This document shows, one piece after another, positions 1 to 7,511 of a stretch of DNA of 32,984 nt. Positions within the stretch are counted from its first letter, which is position 1. Each line of letters opens with the position of its first letter. A program made the translations under genes and the position numbers. The stretch lies in the NCBI GenBank assembly GCA_016840125.1, contig JAEOSY010000259.1:1-32984 (forward strand), in the 5' to 3' direction. This DNA comes from Candidatus Helarchaeota archaeon. Its GTDB lineage: Archaea; Asgardarchaeota; Lokiarchaeia; Helarchaeales; HEL-GB-A. Below the pieces are notes generated by a model. That model was not told the origin of the DNA. It did no database searches and saw only the letters and a list, made by a program, of their open reading frames with translations.

Positions 1-450
1 TCCCAGTTCTTCCGCGATATGAACTGTATACCGTTCAAATAAGTCAATAACTCGCGAATTCTCCCAAGAACCTATTTTCTGAAGCCAAATTGGATTTGTC
101 AAATGGTGTAGAGTAACCATTGGCGTAATCTCATTATTAATGAGAGTGTTTAACAAGTCTCTATAATGCTCAATTTCTTTTTTATTGAATCGCCCCTCTT
201 GGGGTTCAATCCTACTCCATTCTATGGAAAAGCGATAACACTGATGACCGAGTGTCTTAAGCAAGAGTATATCTTCTTTATATCGATTATATTGATCACA
301 GGCTTTACCTGAAGTCGAACCATCTGCGATATGCCCTCCTTCCTGTTCCCACGCCCACCAATGATTGTTCGTATTATTCCCCTCAACTTGATGAGCTGAG
401 GTGGCAGACCCCCACATAAATCCCTTTGGAAAAATTATATCATCAGTCAT
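1..450 (-). CDS. GH1 beta-glucosidase, N-terminal part (runs off the left edge)
   Basis: The minus strand is open from an ATG at 450 to the window edge, giving 150 residues. Glycoside hydrolase family 1 enzymes are (beta/alpha)8 barrels that hydrolyse beta-linked glucosides or galactosides by a retaining mechanism. The family's N-terminal signature is plain: FMWGSATSAHQVEGN near residue 11, then NHWWAWEQEG, a DQYNRYKEDILLLK segment, CYRFSIEWSRIEP, and TPMVTLHHLTNPIWL. The catalytic acid/base (NEP) and nucleophile (ENG) motifs would lie outside the window, so activity cannot be judged. It is divergent from the decayed GH3 beta-glucosidase to its right, which suggests a former beta-glucoside locus. 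No signal peptide is visible, so it is probably cytoplasmic. The substrate is not determinable. Confidence 0.93.
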   Translation of the reverse strand, partial: MTDDIIFPKGFMWGSATSAHQVEGNNTNNHWWAWEQEGGHIADGSTSGKACDQYNRYKEDILLLKTLGHQCYRFSIEWSRIEPQEGRFNKKEIEHYRDLLNTLINNEITPMVTLHHLTNPIWLQKIGSWENSRVIDLFERYTVHIAEELG

Positions 451-486
451 ATAATCTAAGAGAGTTAGGGTATACCATCGTTAAAT

Positions 487-1347
487 TTGATTCCTTATTT
501 TGTCGGTATTAAAAAGCGAGAAATTGAAGATAATCGAATAATTATTGATATAGATTAAATAGAAGCACGAGTTGAAAAAGCTCTAAATGCGGGAATCGAT
601 GTGATTGGTGGAGAAATATGCGTTGATTTGGTTTTACAATTAATCAAGGAAGGGAGAATTTCCGAAGAGCGAATTGATGAATCTGTCCGACGTATTTTGA
701 AATTAAACTTTGAACTAGGGTTGTATGATAATCCATATATTGATTTAGAAAACGCTTTAGAAAAGTGCGGACATCCAGATTTTGTTAAAGCGGGAAGAGA
801 TGCAATGAGGAAATCTTTAGTATTGCTAAAAAATGAAGTTACAAATGGGAAACCTACTTTACCGCTTTCAAAATACTGTAAAGTCTATATTGAGGGTTTT
901 AACAAAGAAGAAGTTGCTAGATATGCTCAAGTAGTTAAATCAATCAAAGATGCCGATTTTGCACTCTTAAGACTAAAAACTCCACATCGAGGTAAAATCC
1001 GAGAAATCTTTGATTTATGGTTCCATCATGGTGATTTGGATTTCTCGGAAAAGAAATTAAAACACTTTAGGAAAATTATGGCGGCATGTCCAACGATTAT
1101 TGACATCTATTTGGATCGACCTGCTGTTATACCTGAATTAGATGAAAAGGCGGCTGCCATAATAGGAAATTTTAGTGCAGAACAAAGCATTGTATTGGAA
1201 GCAATTTTCGGAGAATTTAAACCGACAGGAAAATTACCATTTGAATTGCCTAGCAGCATGGAAGCAGTAAGGAATCAGTTTGAAGACGTCCCCTACGATT
1301 CAAAAGATCCCGTTTATAAATTTGGGCATGGTTTGACATACGAATAG
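487..1347 (+). pseudogene. GH3 beta-glucosidase, C-terminal remnant with an in-frame stop
   Basis: A clean reading frame runs from 559 to 1347 (from GTG 601, 248 residues) and encodes the C-terminal half of a family 3 glycoside hydrolase: ALNAGIDVIGGE just upstream of and across 601, RISEERIDESVRRILKLNFELGLYDNP, a region ending LPLS, a TGKLPFELP motif, and the typical last residues KFGHGLTYE. The same frame continues upstream to about 487 but is broken by TAA at 556-558, and the N-terminal barrel with the catalytic Asp is missing. A functional GH3 would be two to three times longer. It is therefore a remnant. The last 213 nt recur at 4870-5082. If expressed from GTG 601 it would be catalytically dead. 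Confidence 0.85.
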
Positions 1348-1364
1348 CCATATTTTTGAGGGAG

Positions 1365-1478
1365 GTGCATGATAACCAAAAAAAATACTGTAGGGATCAA
1401 AATAAATACGGGTGGGTTGAAGTGGAGCTCTGTCCGAACTGCGACATGGTGATGCGGATCAGGACGCGGAAAGGGTAA
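1365..1478 (+). CDS. Tiny possible Cys-containing peptide (37 aa)
   Basis: A short frame starts at GTG 1365 within a GGGAGGTG stretch just after the GH3 stop. It encodes a basic peptide with the motif VEVELCPNCDMVMRI and one more Cys near residue 9. A CPxC knuckle suggests half of a zinc ribbon. The flanking DNA is a pseudogene scar, so this may be the C-terminal remnant of a larger zinc-ribbon protein rather than a gene. I do not recognise a family. Confidence 0.3.
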   Translation: MHDNQKKYCRDQNKYGWVEVELCPNCDMVMRIRTRKG

Positions 1479-1532
1479 ACAATTTCTAGTTGATAAGAAT
1501 CTTAACTCCAAGACTCGTGATCCATGTGCGTC

Positions 1533-2003
1533 TTAATCGTTTTTCTTATTATTTATTTGACACTTATCAAACTTTTTATCTAGTTCAAGATGATATTCAC
1601 AAGCTTTTTTAGCATTAGGACCACGCCACTTCCCAATTCTTTTGCAAGTTGCTTGATCATGACGTTCTTCTCTATGTCGACATCCGGGATGGCGTCTTGC
1701 TGGGTAATCCATATATTTATTAACCCAAGACGCAGTTCGCCTCGGGATACCTCGTTTAATAGCATATTTGTCATGATCTTTTTTATTGGGTATTTTAACC
1801 ACCTTACTTCTGTAATAATCTTTTATATCTAATAAAATTTTTGCCCAAACAACACCTTTGACATTCGCTTGTTTGATAAAATCCTCTATATCCTCCCGAC
1901 AAAAATCAAGGATTCTTTTTAACTCATAATCAAACAATTTATCGCGGGAAATTGAAGTGGGACATCTCAGGGGTGTTTGAGGGTACGATAGAAAATTGTT
2001 CAA
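1533..2003 (-). CDS. Cys/His-rich protein of unknown function
   Basis: This is a 156-residue frame with a TTG start at 2003; no in-frame ATG lies near its beginning, so the start is uncertain. The DNA coding for its first ~20 residues overlaps a sequence also found near 27108 (+ strand), so the native start may be further in, for example the TTG near residue 23. The C-terminal half is rich in metal-binding candidates: C108, H110, H115, C120, C135, H138 and C148, with basic residues between them (GIPRRTASWVNKYMDYPARR, then GKWRGPNAKKACEYH). That pattern suggests a small zinc-binding, possibly nucleic-acid-binding domain. It is not a family I can name. It sits in a scarred region between a GH3 remnant and an LRR stub. 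Confidence 0.45.
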   Translation of the reverse strand: MNNFLSYPQTPLRCPTSISRDKLFDYELKRILDFCREDIEDFIKQANVKGVVWAKILLDIKDYYRSKVVKIPNKKDHDKYAIKRGIPRRTASWVNKYMDYPARRHPGCRHREERHDQATCKRIGKWRGPNAKKACEYHLELDKKFDKCQINNKKND

Positions 2004-2072
2004 TAAAAGAATCTTTTTTTTGTTTTATTAATAGTTCAAAATTTATTCGGTAATCACATTTACAAATTTTTC

Positions 2073-2180
2073 TTATTCCAAAAGATCGCCTAATTTAGAT
2101 TTGATCGGAGTATCATCTGTGAAAAATTGAGAACTTACATTAGTTTCTTCCTTCAATTTTTCTTTGACCTCAAAATCCAT
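2073..2180 (-). CDS. Short hypothetical ORF (35 aa)
   Basis: An ATG at 2180 opens a 35-residue acidic peptide (MDFEVKEKLKEETN... ending KLGDLLE) with a weak purine-rich stretch (TTAGGAAA) immediately before it. Composition is protein-like, but it is short and stands alone. It could be a real small protein, the truncated N-terminus of a lost gene, or chance. Confidence 0.25.
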   Translation of the reverse strand: MDFEVKEKLKEETNVSSQFFTDDTPIKSKLGDLLE

Positions 2181-2317
2181 TTTCCTAACCTACTGAAAAA
2201 GAGATATTTTTTACTACAGATAAACAAATTTATTTATATGTAATTTTTTTTTAGAATAAATATTTGTATCATTATTACAATTTATACTAATTTTGAAACA
2301 AGTTATAGGGTGTTAAA

Positions 2318-2518
2318 ATGTCAGAACATAAATTAAAAATCAGAAAGAAAGAGATTTTGGTAGAATTTCCAGACCTAGATCTTAGCAATCGTAAAATAGA
2401 GAAAATTTCAGAAATTCAGGGATTAAATAATCTGACATTTTTGAAAAAATTGGATCTAAGCGAGATGAAATTATCTAATATATCTCGTTGGGTTATAGAA
2501 TTCGACTTAAATATGTAA
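2318..2518 (+). CDS. LRR protein stub (66 aa)
   Basis: From ATG 2318 the peptide begins with a charged N-terminus and contains about one and a half leucine-rich repeats: FPDLDLSNRKIEKISEIQGL followed by FLKKLDLSEMKLSNIS. It then stops after a non-LRR tail. Working LRR proteins carry several repeats, so this is most likely the surviving N-terminus of a longer gene, comparable to the start of the LRR membrane gene at 27656-29209. An AT-rich promoter-like stretch (TTTATTTATATG near 2230) precedes it. A repeat array starts ~50 bp after its stop. Confidence 0.55.
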   Translation: MSEHKLKIRKKEILVEFPDLDLSNRKIEKISEIQGLNNLTFLKKLDLSEMKLSNISRWVIEFDLNM

Positions 2519-2570
2519 ATCAATCTTATTTCAGACTTTCTACTCAGAAATTTTTTTCTAATCCTTAATT

Positions 2571-2690
2571 AGTTAACTTCTAACCAAGAGCTTCATATGG
2601 TAAATTTCTAACTAGTTAATAAACTTCTAACCAACCCCTTTGTAAACTTCTAACACTAACTCTTTGTAAACTTCTAACGAAGACCTCTAC
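2571..2690 (+). repeat. Short-repeat cluster A (AACTTCTAAC family)
   Basis: Five copies of a motif close to AACTTCTAAC lie at about 2575, 2603, 2622, 2645 and 2669, spaced 19-28 nt apart. The last is embedded in a 28-nt unit (2663-2690) that begins TTTGTAAACTTCTAACGAAG and recurs with one mismatch at 32771-32798 and with five mismatches at 29468-29495, all on the same strand. Spacing is irregular, so this is not CRISPR-like. It fills much of the non-coding gap 2519-2756. Function unknown: operator array, mobile-element end or recombination substrate are all possible. Confidence 0.75.
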
Positions 2691-2756
2691 ATTAGTACTT
2701 TTCTTCCCCTAAAACGCCATGTATGTTTTCAAGAAAAATTAGAAAAATTGAGTATT

Positions 2757-4193
2757 TTATAAGAGTGCATACATACGTAATCCCCAACTCCAAAGTACAC
2801 CCGTATCACCAGAGACTAAATCCTCTACTCGGAGGATCCAGGTGCCTATACCTGAACTGCCGTTGTAAAATTTAGATAAATCGCCCTCTGGGCGATAGGT
2901 CCCGGTAAAAGGAGGGGTGCCATCCGTAATATTTATTGTGGCATCGTTATCAAATGTTGTATATGTGAAGTCGTCACCAGCGCCACCCACACCATTAAAC
3001 AATAAACACGAAGATAAATAAGGACTATGTAGCTGGACATCAAGATCTTCATCATAGGTATGTGTAATGTTTAAATCTTTAACAATTAGTTTAGTCAGGA
3101 TTTCATCGTATGTAGAGACTACATTTACAGTAATAACATCATCGTCTGGAATAGAGATTGGTCCTGTCCAAATAAAATCGACCATATCCACAATTCTTAG
3201 GCTTCTCCCAGTCGCCATCTCGCCCCAAGCATTCTTCGATACGACAACAAGGAAACGATTCGTTGTTGTCGAGGTATTTTCTGGAATAGGGATTGAGTTC
3301 CCCGCTCCAACTGACACTTCACCGATTTTCATACCCTTACTCGCCCCCGTGGGTGAAAGATATAACACATACGAAGTAATATCGCTCTCATTTGCTGGGG
3401 GGGTTATGGAAACTATTCCACTAATTTCATAGGGGCTCCCATCCTCATCAGAGAAATTCAAATTTTGGGGTGTATTTTTAGGTGGCACCCAAGGATTACA
3501 TTCCAATAGGGTGATTGCACTTGGAATCCACCCGTCCTTGAACGCCCGTGCTTTAATTGTTGTATTGGAATTCAATAGCAGGGGTGTTGAGTACAGGAAG
3601 GTTAAATTTGTTGGTGTATTACCGTTAAGTGTATAATATATCAGCGCGCCCACGGTCGTACAATTTAGCCCGATTTGGAGCCATATACTCCCATTCTCGT
3701 CGAAATAGGAAGTTTCGCTGAAGCTGGGAGCAGATACAGTTTCCATTCCTCCAGCATTCCATACGTTACACTCAAAGGTGGTTATCTCACTTGGATTCAT
3801 GCCAATCTTGAAAGCCCTTGCTTTCAGGGTAGTATTTGAATTCAGTAAAAGAGGGGTTGAATACAACATCGTTGATTGAGTTGGCTCGCTGCCATTCAAG
3901 GTATAAAAGATCTGAGCTCCCATCGTTTCACAGGATAACGCGATTTGGAGCCACATACTCCCATTGGCATCTAAGTAGGATGTCTCACTAAAACTCGGGA
4001 TGGATACAGATTCAATTCCATTATCTGGTGGCGTATTTAATTGATATGCCTGCCATATAACAATGAAAGATAAGGCAAATACAATTCCAGCTATCGCCCC
4101 TACCTGGATCAGTCTTTTTAATTTTCGACGATTCTTCATTTTTTCTGGTACTTTCCCTAATTTCCCCTTCGTTGAGCTTAAGTTATTTATCAT
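2757..4193 (-). CDS. Membrane-anchored surface protein with chitobiase-C-like repeats and a P-domain
   Basis: A 478-residue protein starting at ATG 4193, preceded by a strong ribosome-binding site (AGGAGATC). A basic cytoplasmic N-terminus (KNRRKLKR) is followed by one membrane segment at about residues 29-50, leaving the rest outside. Two near-identical ~80-residue repeats (about 62-143 and 152-233; SIPSFSETSY, YSTPLLLNSNTTLKARAFK) match the chitobiase/beta-hexosaminidase C-terminal-like fold common in surface proteins. A fibronectin-like stretch follows (245-335), then a proprotein-convertase P-domain (about 355-478: HTYDEDLDVQLHSP, GIGTWILRVEDL...WSWGLRM). There is no catalytic domain, so an adhesive or structural role is inferred. 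Many N-x-S/T sites suggest N-glycosylation. It stands alone on its strand in a scarred region and appears intact. Confidence 0.85.
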   Translation of the reverse strand: MINNLSSTKGKLGKVPEKMKNRRKLKRLIQVGAIAGIVFALSFIVIWQAYQLNTPPDNGIESVSIPSFSETSYLDANGSMWLQIALSCETMGAQIFYTLNGSEPTQSTMLYSTPLLLNSNTTLKARAFKIGMNPSEITTFECNVWNAGGMETVSAPSFSETSYFDENGSIWLQIGLNCTTVGALIYYTLNGNTPTNLTFLYSTPLLLNSNTTIKARAFKDGWIPSAITLLECNPWVPPKNTPQNLNFSDEDGSPYEISGIVSITPPANESDITSYVLYLSPTGASKGMKIGEVSVGAGNSIPIPENTSTTTNRFLVVVSKNAWGEMATGRSLRIVDMVDFIWTGPISIPDDDVITVNVVSTYDEILTKLIVKDLNITHTYDEDLDVQLHSPYLSSCLLFNGVGGAGDDFTYTTFDNDATINITDGTPPFTGTYRPEGDLSKFYNGSSGIGTWILRVEDLVSGDTGVLWSWGLRMYALL

Positions 4194-4601
4194 TCTGATC
4201 TCCTATTAAATTTGTTATTCCCGATAATCGGCACCCTAAGACTAATAATTGAATAAATAAGTACATGAAGTACCTCTATTTAAGTAGAATGATATCGAGC
4301 CCTTGAAGCTTTCTGCTATTGATTCGTGGGATTTAACACCTTTACGAAACCTGTCAAAGTAGGCTCGCGATTTTTTTTAGAGTGGCGGATCAGAGTACAG
4401 CGTATGTAGTCTTGGATAAAAATGCAGCAGCGATTGCTCCGCTAGCAATAATAAATAATACTCATCTTATAATTATACTCAGATTCGATAGTCTCAATTA
4501 AATATCTAATCTAAAAGATGGGGGCGGCAGATCTTCGAAGTAGCTCACAAAGGGGAGTACCATGAGGATGTATGAAAATGTACAAAAAAAAAGGGAAAGA
4601 T
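4194..4601. other. Intergenic stretch upstream of the surface protein
   Basis: The left end carries the leader of the surface protein gene, with AT-rich promoter-like sequence (CTTAAATAG on the minus strand near 4280). The remainder shows no convincing gene. A 39-codon frame at 4382-4501 (+) has nothing recognisable and is not called. Confidence 0.4.
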
Positions 4602-4845
4602 TTAGTTCGTACGTTGTTTTTGGGTGGCGGTTAGAAGAACCACAGAGGCTAATCCAATGAGCAAAAATAGGCCTGGATACCCCGGGATATCACTGCCACA
4701 ATCATTATTCTCTATAGTATTACCTATACAATCGGATGCAATCGGATAACAGAATTAATTTGTGAAATGCAAATTTAATTCGCTTTTAGATTCGATGACA
4801 TCAAACCAACCATGATTAAAAGGGTAACTGGTAAAAACATAAACA
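4602..4845 (-). pseudogene. C-terminal remnant of a surface protein, broken by a stop
   Basis: Reading the minus strand in one frame from 4845 gives an extracellular-looking segment (VFTSYPFNHGWFDVIESKSE), a TAA at 4755-4757, then SDCIGNTIENNDCGSDIPGYPG, a hydrophobic helix (LFLLIGLASVVLLTA), a short polar tail (TQKQRTN) and the terminal stop at 4602. A flexible linker, a PGYP-type motif, one membrane helix and a short tail is the typical archaeal surface-protein C-terminus. The upstream part is missing: its left-strand continuation runs into the duplicated GH3 tail at 4870. It is therefore a truncated remnant of a cell-surface protein. Confidence 0.65.
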
Positions 4846-5082
4846 ATGTCTGAGCTTGAAAAAATCTCCGAATTAGATGAAAAGGCTGCTGCAATAATAG
4901 GAAATTTTAGTGCAGAACAAAGCATTGTATTGGAAGTAATTTTCGGAGAATTTAAACCTACAGGCAAATTACCATTTGAATTGCCTAGAAGCATGGAAGC
5001 AGTAAGGAATCAGTTTGAAGACGTCCCATACGATTCAAAAGATCCCGTTTACAAATTTGGGCACGGTTTGACTTATGAATAG
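4846..5082 (+). pseudogene. Second copy of the GH3 beta-glucosidase C-terminus
   Basis: From 4870 to 5082 this matches 1135-1347 at 202 of 213 positions and encodes the same last 70 residues (ELDEKAAAIIGNFSAEQS ... KFGHGLTYE). Nine of the eleven differences are synonymous; the others change Ala to Val and Ser to Arg. The first eight codons, from an ATG at 4846, are unrelated to GH3 and lie in the junction with the surface-protein remnant. A 78-residue GH3 tail cannot be catalytic. It converges on the FGGY kinase, whose stop abuts it at 5083. Confidence 0.85.
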
Positions 5083-6615
5083 TCATTCTTTTACGGTGTG
5101 GAAGAGTTCCGCAAATATTTTCTTTAAATTTTCGTAGCTTTTTCGGAAGATTCGATAATAATTTTGGTATTTCACGTGATTCTTAGCAATTGGCTCCGTG
5201 CGTTCTGATTCGCCGATCCAATCCTTCACTACACGTGCATCTTGGAATATTTTTAGTCCCATTCCCGCTAAAATCACATCCCCCAACGGGGCACCACCAG
5301 TTTGTGGGAGATAAATTTGGGGAATTCCCATTATATCACTGAGTATTTGCCTCCAAAGTCTACTCTTCGCACCCCCATTGACCGCTAAAATTTCATGGAT
5401 CGTAATTCCAAGAGTTTTCACGATTTCAATGATGTGATTGAATGCATATCCAATACCTTCAAGCACCGCCCGATACATATGTGCTTTCGTATGGAAAGGT
5501 GTTAATCCTAAATATACCCCCCTTGCATACACATCCCAAATTGGAGTTCGCTCTCCCATCAGATAAGGCAAAAGAATTAATCCATCGGATCCCACGGAAA
5601 TTTTTTCGGCTTGGGCATCTAATATTTGATAGACTGAGACTCCTTGTTTTTCTGCTTCCAATTTGTCAAGATCCGCAAATGTATCTTGGAACCATTGCAC
5701 CACTCCCCCTGCATATATGCTACCTAGTGTAAGATACTTGCCTTGAACGACATGACTGGTATTTAATAACCTAACATCAAACAGGGGTGAATTTAGTGGT
5801 ATTAATATGTTACCAGCTGTTCCTAACATCTCACAGGCTTCTCCTTCCTCAATCACTCCTACACCTAATGTACTACACGCAAAATCTCCGCCACCTGTAA
5901 CAACGGGAGTTCCCTTCTTCAATCCCGTTTTCTTAGCAGCTTTGTCACTAATCTCTCCAATAACCTTGTGAGATTCATGTAATTCGGGGAGGATATCAAT
6001 CGAAATTTGCATTGCTTCGCAAATTTCATCTGACCAACTTCTATTTTTTAAATGGTAACAGGGCGCGCACAATCCTGCTACAGAATGGTCTGTGACCACT
6101 TCGCCTGTTAAATGATAAACTACAAAGTTACTTCCGAGTAAAATTTTTTTGGTCTTTTCAAACAGTTTAGGTTCATTCAAGTAGAACCAAAGGAATTTCG
6201 GACCTCCAAAATACGGATCTATCTTATTTCCACTTATTTTAGAGCATCTTTCCTCTCCTACTTCTGTTCTCAACCATTCACACTCTACTTCACTTCTCCG
6301 ATCAATCCAAAGAATAGCGGGACGAATTGGTGAGCCGTTTTGATCAATGGGCACACAATTTGGAGTCAGACCACTTATACTTATCCCTGCAACCTCAGAA
6401 ACTCTAGATTTTCTTAGAAGGATCTTAATACAATTAATGCTAGCACTTAACCAATCGTTCGGATTTTCCTCTGCCCACGTTGGTTTAGGGTAATTAATCG
6501 CATAATCTTGCGTTGCAGTTGCAAGTAACTTCCCCTCATCTGAATAGAGGCATGCTTTAGTCGAAGAAGTCCCTACATCTATTCCGAGTAAAATTGAGCT
6601 GGAATTTAAACCCAT
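5083..6615 (-). CDS. FGGY-family carbohydrate kinase (xylulokinase-like)
   Basis: A 510-residue ATP-dependent sugar kinase of normal family length. The phosphate-1 loop LGIDVGTSSTKA is at residues 10-21, the ILWIDRR segment near 101, the catalytic base region TGGGDFACSTLGVG with Asp244, the phosphate-2 GTAGN near 265, the adenosine-site NGGAKSRLW near 414, and GGAPLGDVILAG near 442. FGGY enzymes phosphorylate xylulose, ribulose, glycerol, gluconate and related sugars. The xylulokinase-specific QMHG motif is replaced by SGLTPN, so the substrate is uncertain. It follows a polyol-type alcohol dehydrogenase and a 4Fe-4S protein in the same direction with short gaps. The context fits polyol oxidation to a ketose followed by phosphorylation, by inference. 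The start is ATG 6615; a cytoplasmic enzyme. Confidence 0.88.
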   Translation of the reverse strand: MGLNSSSILLGIDVGTSSTKACLYSDEGKLLATATQDYAINYPKPTWAEENPNDWLSASINCIKILLRKSRVSEVAGISISGLTPNCVPIDQNGSPIRPAILWIDRRSEVECEWLRTEVGEERCSKISGNKIDPYFGGPKFLWFYLNEPKLFEKTKKILLGSNFVVYHLTGEVVTDHSVAGLCAPCYHLKNRSWSDEICEAMQISIDILPELHESHKVIGEISDKAAKKTGLKKGTPVVTGGGDFACSTLGVGVIEEGEACEMLGTAGNILIPLNSPLFDVRLLNTSHVVQGKYLTLGSIYAGGVVQWFQDTFADLDKLEAEKQGVSVYQILDAQAEKISVGSDGLILLPYLMGERTPIWDVYARGVYLGLTPFHTKAHMYRAVLEGIGYAFNHIIEIVKTLGITIHEILAVNGGAKSRLWRQILSDIMGIPQIYLPQTGGAPLGDVILAGMGLKIFQDARVVKDWIGESERTEPIAKNHVKYQNYYRIFRKSYENLKKIFAELFHTVKE

Positions 6616-6635
6616 TCAAATTCTTTCCGCGACAA

Positions 6636-7454
6636 TTATTTAATGTCTATGTGTTTGGATATACTTTTAATTGATTTCTCCAAAAATTCCGCATCATGTA
6701 AGGTCAAGGTAATTGCGTTCTTGGGACATTGCGCCATGCATCGTCCACAGCCCATGCATTTATCTTCGACTATGACCGCCTTCTTATTCACCACGAAAAT
6801 CCCATCATAAATGCATCCTTTTTCACATGTACCGCAGCCAACACATGCCTCCCTATCGACCTTTACTTCAGCTCCCGGCAACTTGGAATAGCGATCCCTG
6901 ATCCCGTCAGCCATGTACTTAATGCCACCCGAGATGCAACAGCATGGGCAACAGTTACAGACGGTTAGCAGTTTTTCTCCAGGCGTCGCACCCAGCCATT
7001 TCTCATCCAAGACGTTACGCCCAATAAAATGAACTAACCCTGAGTCTCGACATTTTTTAACATATTCCAATGCCTCATCCACGGTAACTAATCTACCAAA
7101 TTCTGGATTTATCTTTAATACTGCCTCCCCCATGAACAAGCACCCCCAATCTTGATGATAATCCTTGCATCCATTTGATGTCCTGCAAATGCAAAAATTC
7201 ATGAGCCACCTATGACTTGCTTCTCGAATGAAATGATCTACTACCTGGGATGGTAACATGTTCGTCTTAGTTTCAATTGATTCCCCAATTTGAATAATTT
7301 GATCTCCAGGTATGCAAAACAAGATGTCTTCTGCCATGCGTTTTTGTAAAAAGTTTCCAATTAATGGCATCCTTGTAAGCATGAAGGTCACTTTTTTTAA
7401 TGGACTATTATATGCTTTTTTCAATAACTCTACAAACCATCTTGGTCTTCCCAT
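6636..7454 (-). CDS. 4Fe-4S ferredoxin-domain protein with a Cys-rich core
   Basis: 272 residues from ATG 7454. The C-terminus carries two classic 4Fe-4S motifs, CVGCGTCEKGC (Cys 204/207/210/214) and CMGCGRCMAQCP (233/236/239/243). In front lie extra cysteines: CIC near 88-90, C96, C105 and a dense cluster CNCCPCCC at 166-173. The arrangement (a CxC core, a VTVDEALEYVKKCRDSGLVH segment, a second Cys cluster, then a double ferredoxin) is shared with the larger protein at 20819-21982. It is probably an electron-transfer or redox-sensing protein. Its place between an alcohol dehydrogenase and a sugar kinase suggests ferredoxin-linked oxidation, which is inference. No membrane segment is obvious. 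Confidence 0.8.
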   Translation of the reverse strand: MGRPRWFVELLKKAYNSPLKKVTFMLTRMPLIGNFLQKRMAEDILFCIPGDQIIQIGESIETKTNMLPSQVVDHFIREASHRWLMNFCICRTSNGCKDYHQDWGCLFMGEAVLKINPEFGRLVTVDEALEYVKKCRDSGLVHFIGRNVLDEKWLGATPGEKLLTVCNCCPCCCISGGIKYMADGIRDRYSKLPGAEVKVDREACVGCGTCEKGCIYDGIFVVNKKAVIVEDKCMGCGRCMAQCPKNAITLTLHDAEFLEKSIKSISKHIDIK

Positions 7455-7511
7455 ATGATCACCATTTTAAACAAGCAACTGGTAGATAATTTCCCTCCTT
7501 GAATTTAAGAT

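Noticed and set aside
1580..1832. Overlapping ORFs on both strands at 1580-1774 (-) and 1590-1832 (+)
   Set aside because: They overlap the longer Cys/His-rich frame and have hydrophobic, low-information composition.
3067..3432. 121-codon plus-strand ORF
   Set aside because: Antisense to the P-domain and fibronectin-like region of an intact surface protein.
4382..4501. 39-codon plus-strand frame from a GTG
   Set aside because: No ribosome-binding site, no recognisable motif, and it lies in a promoter region.
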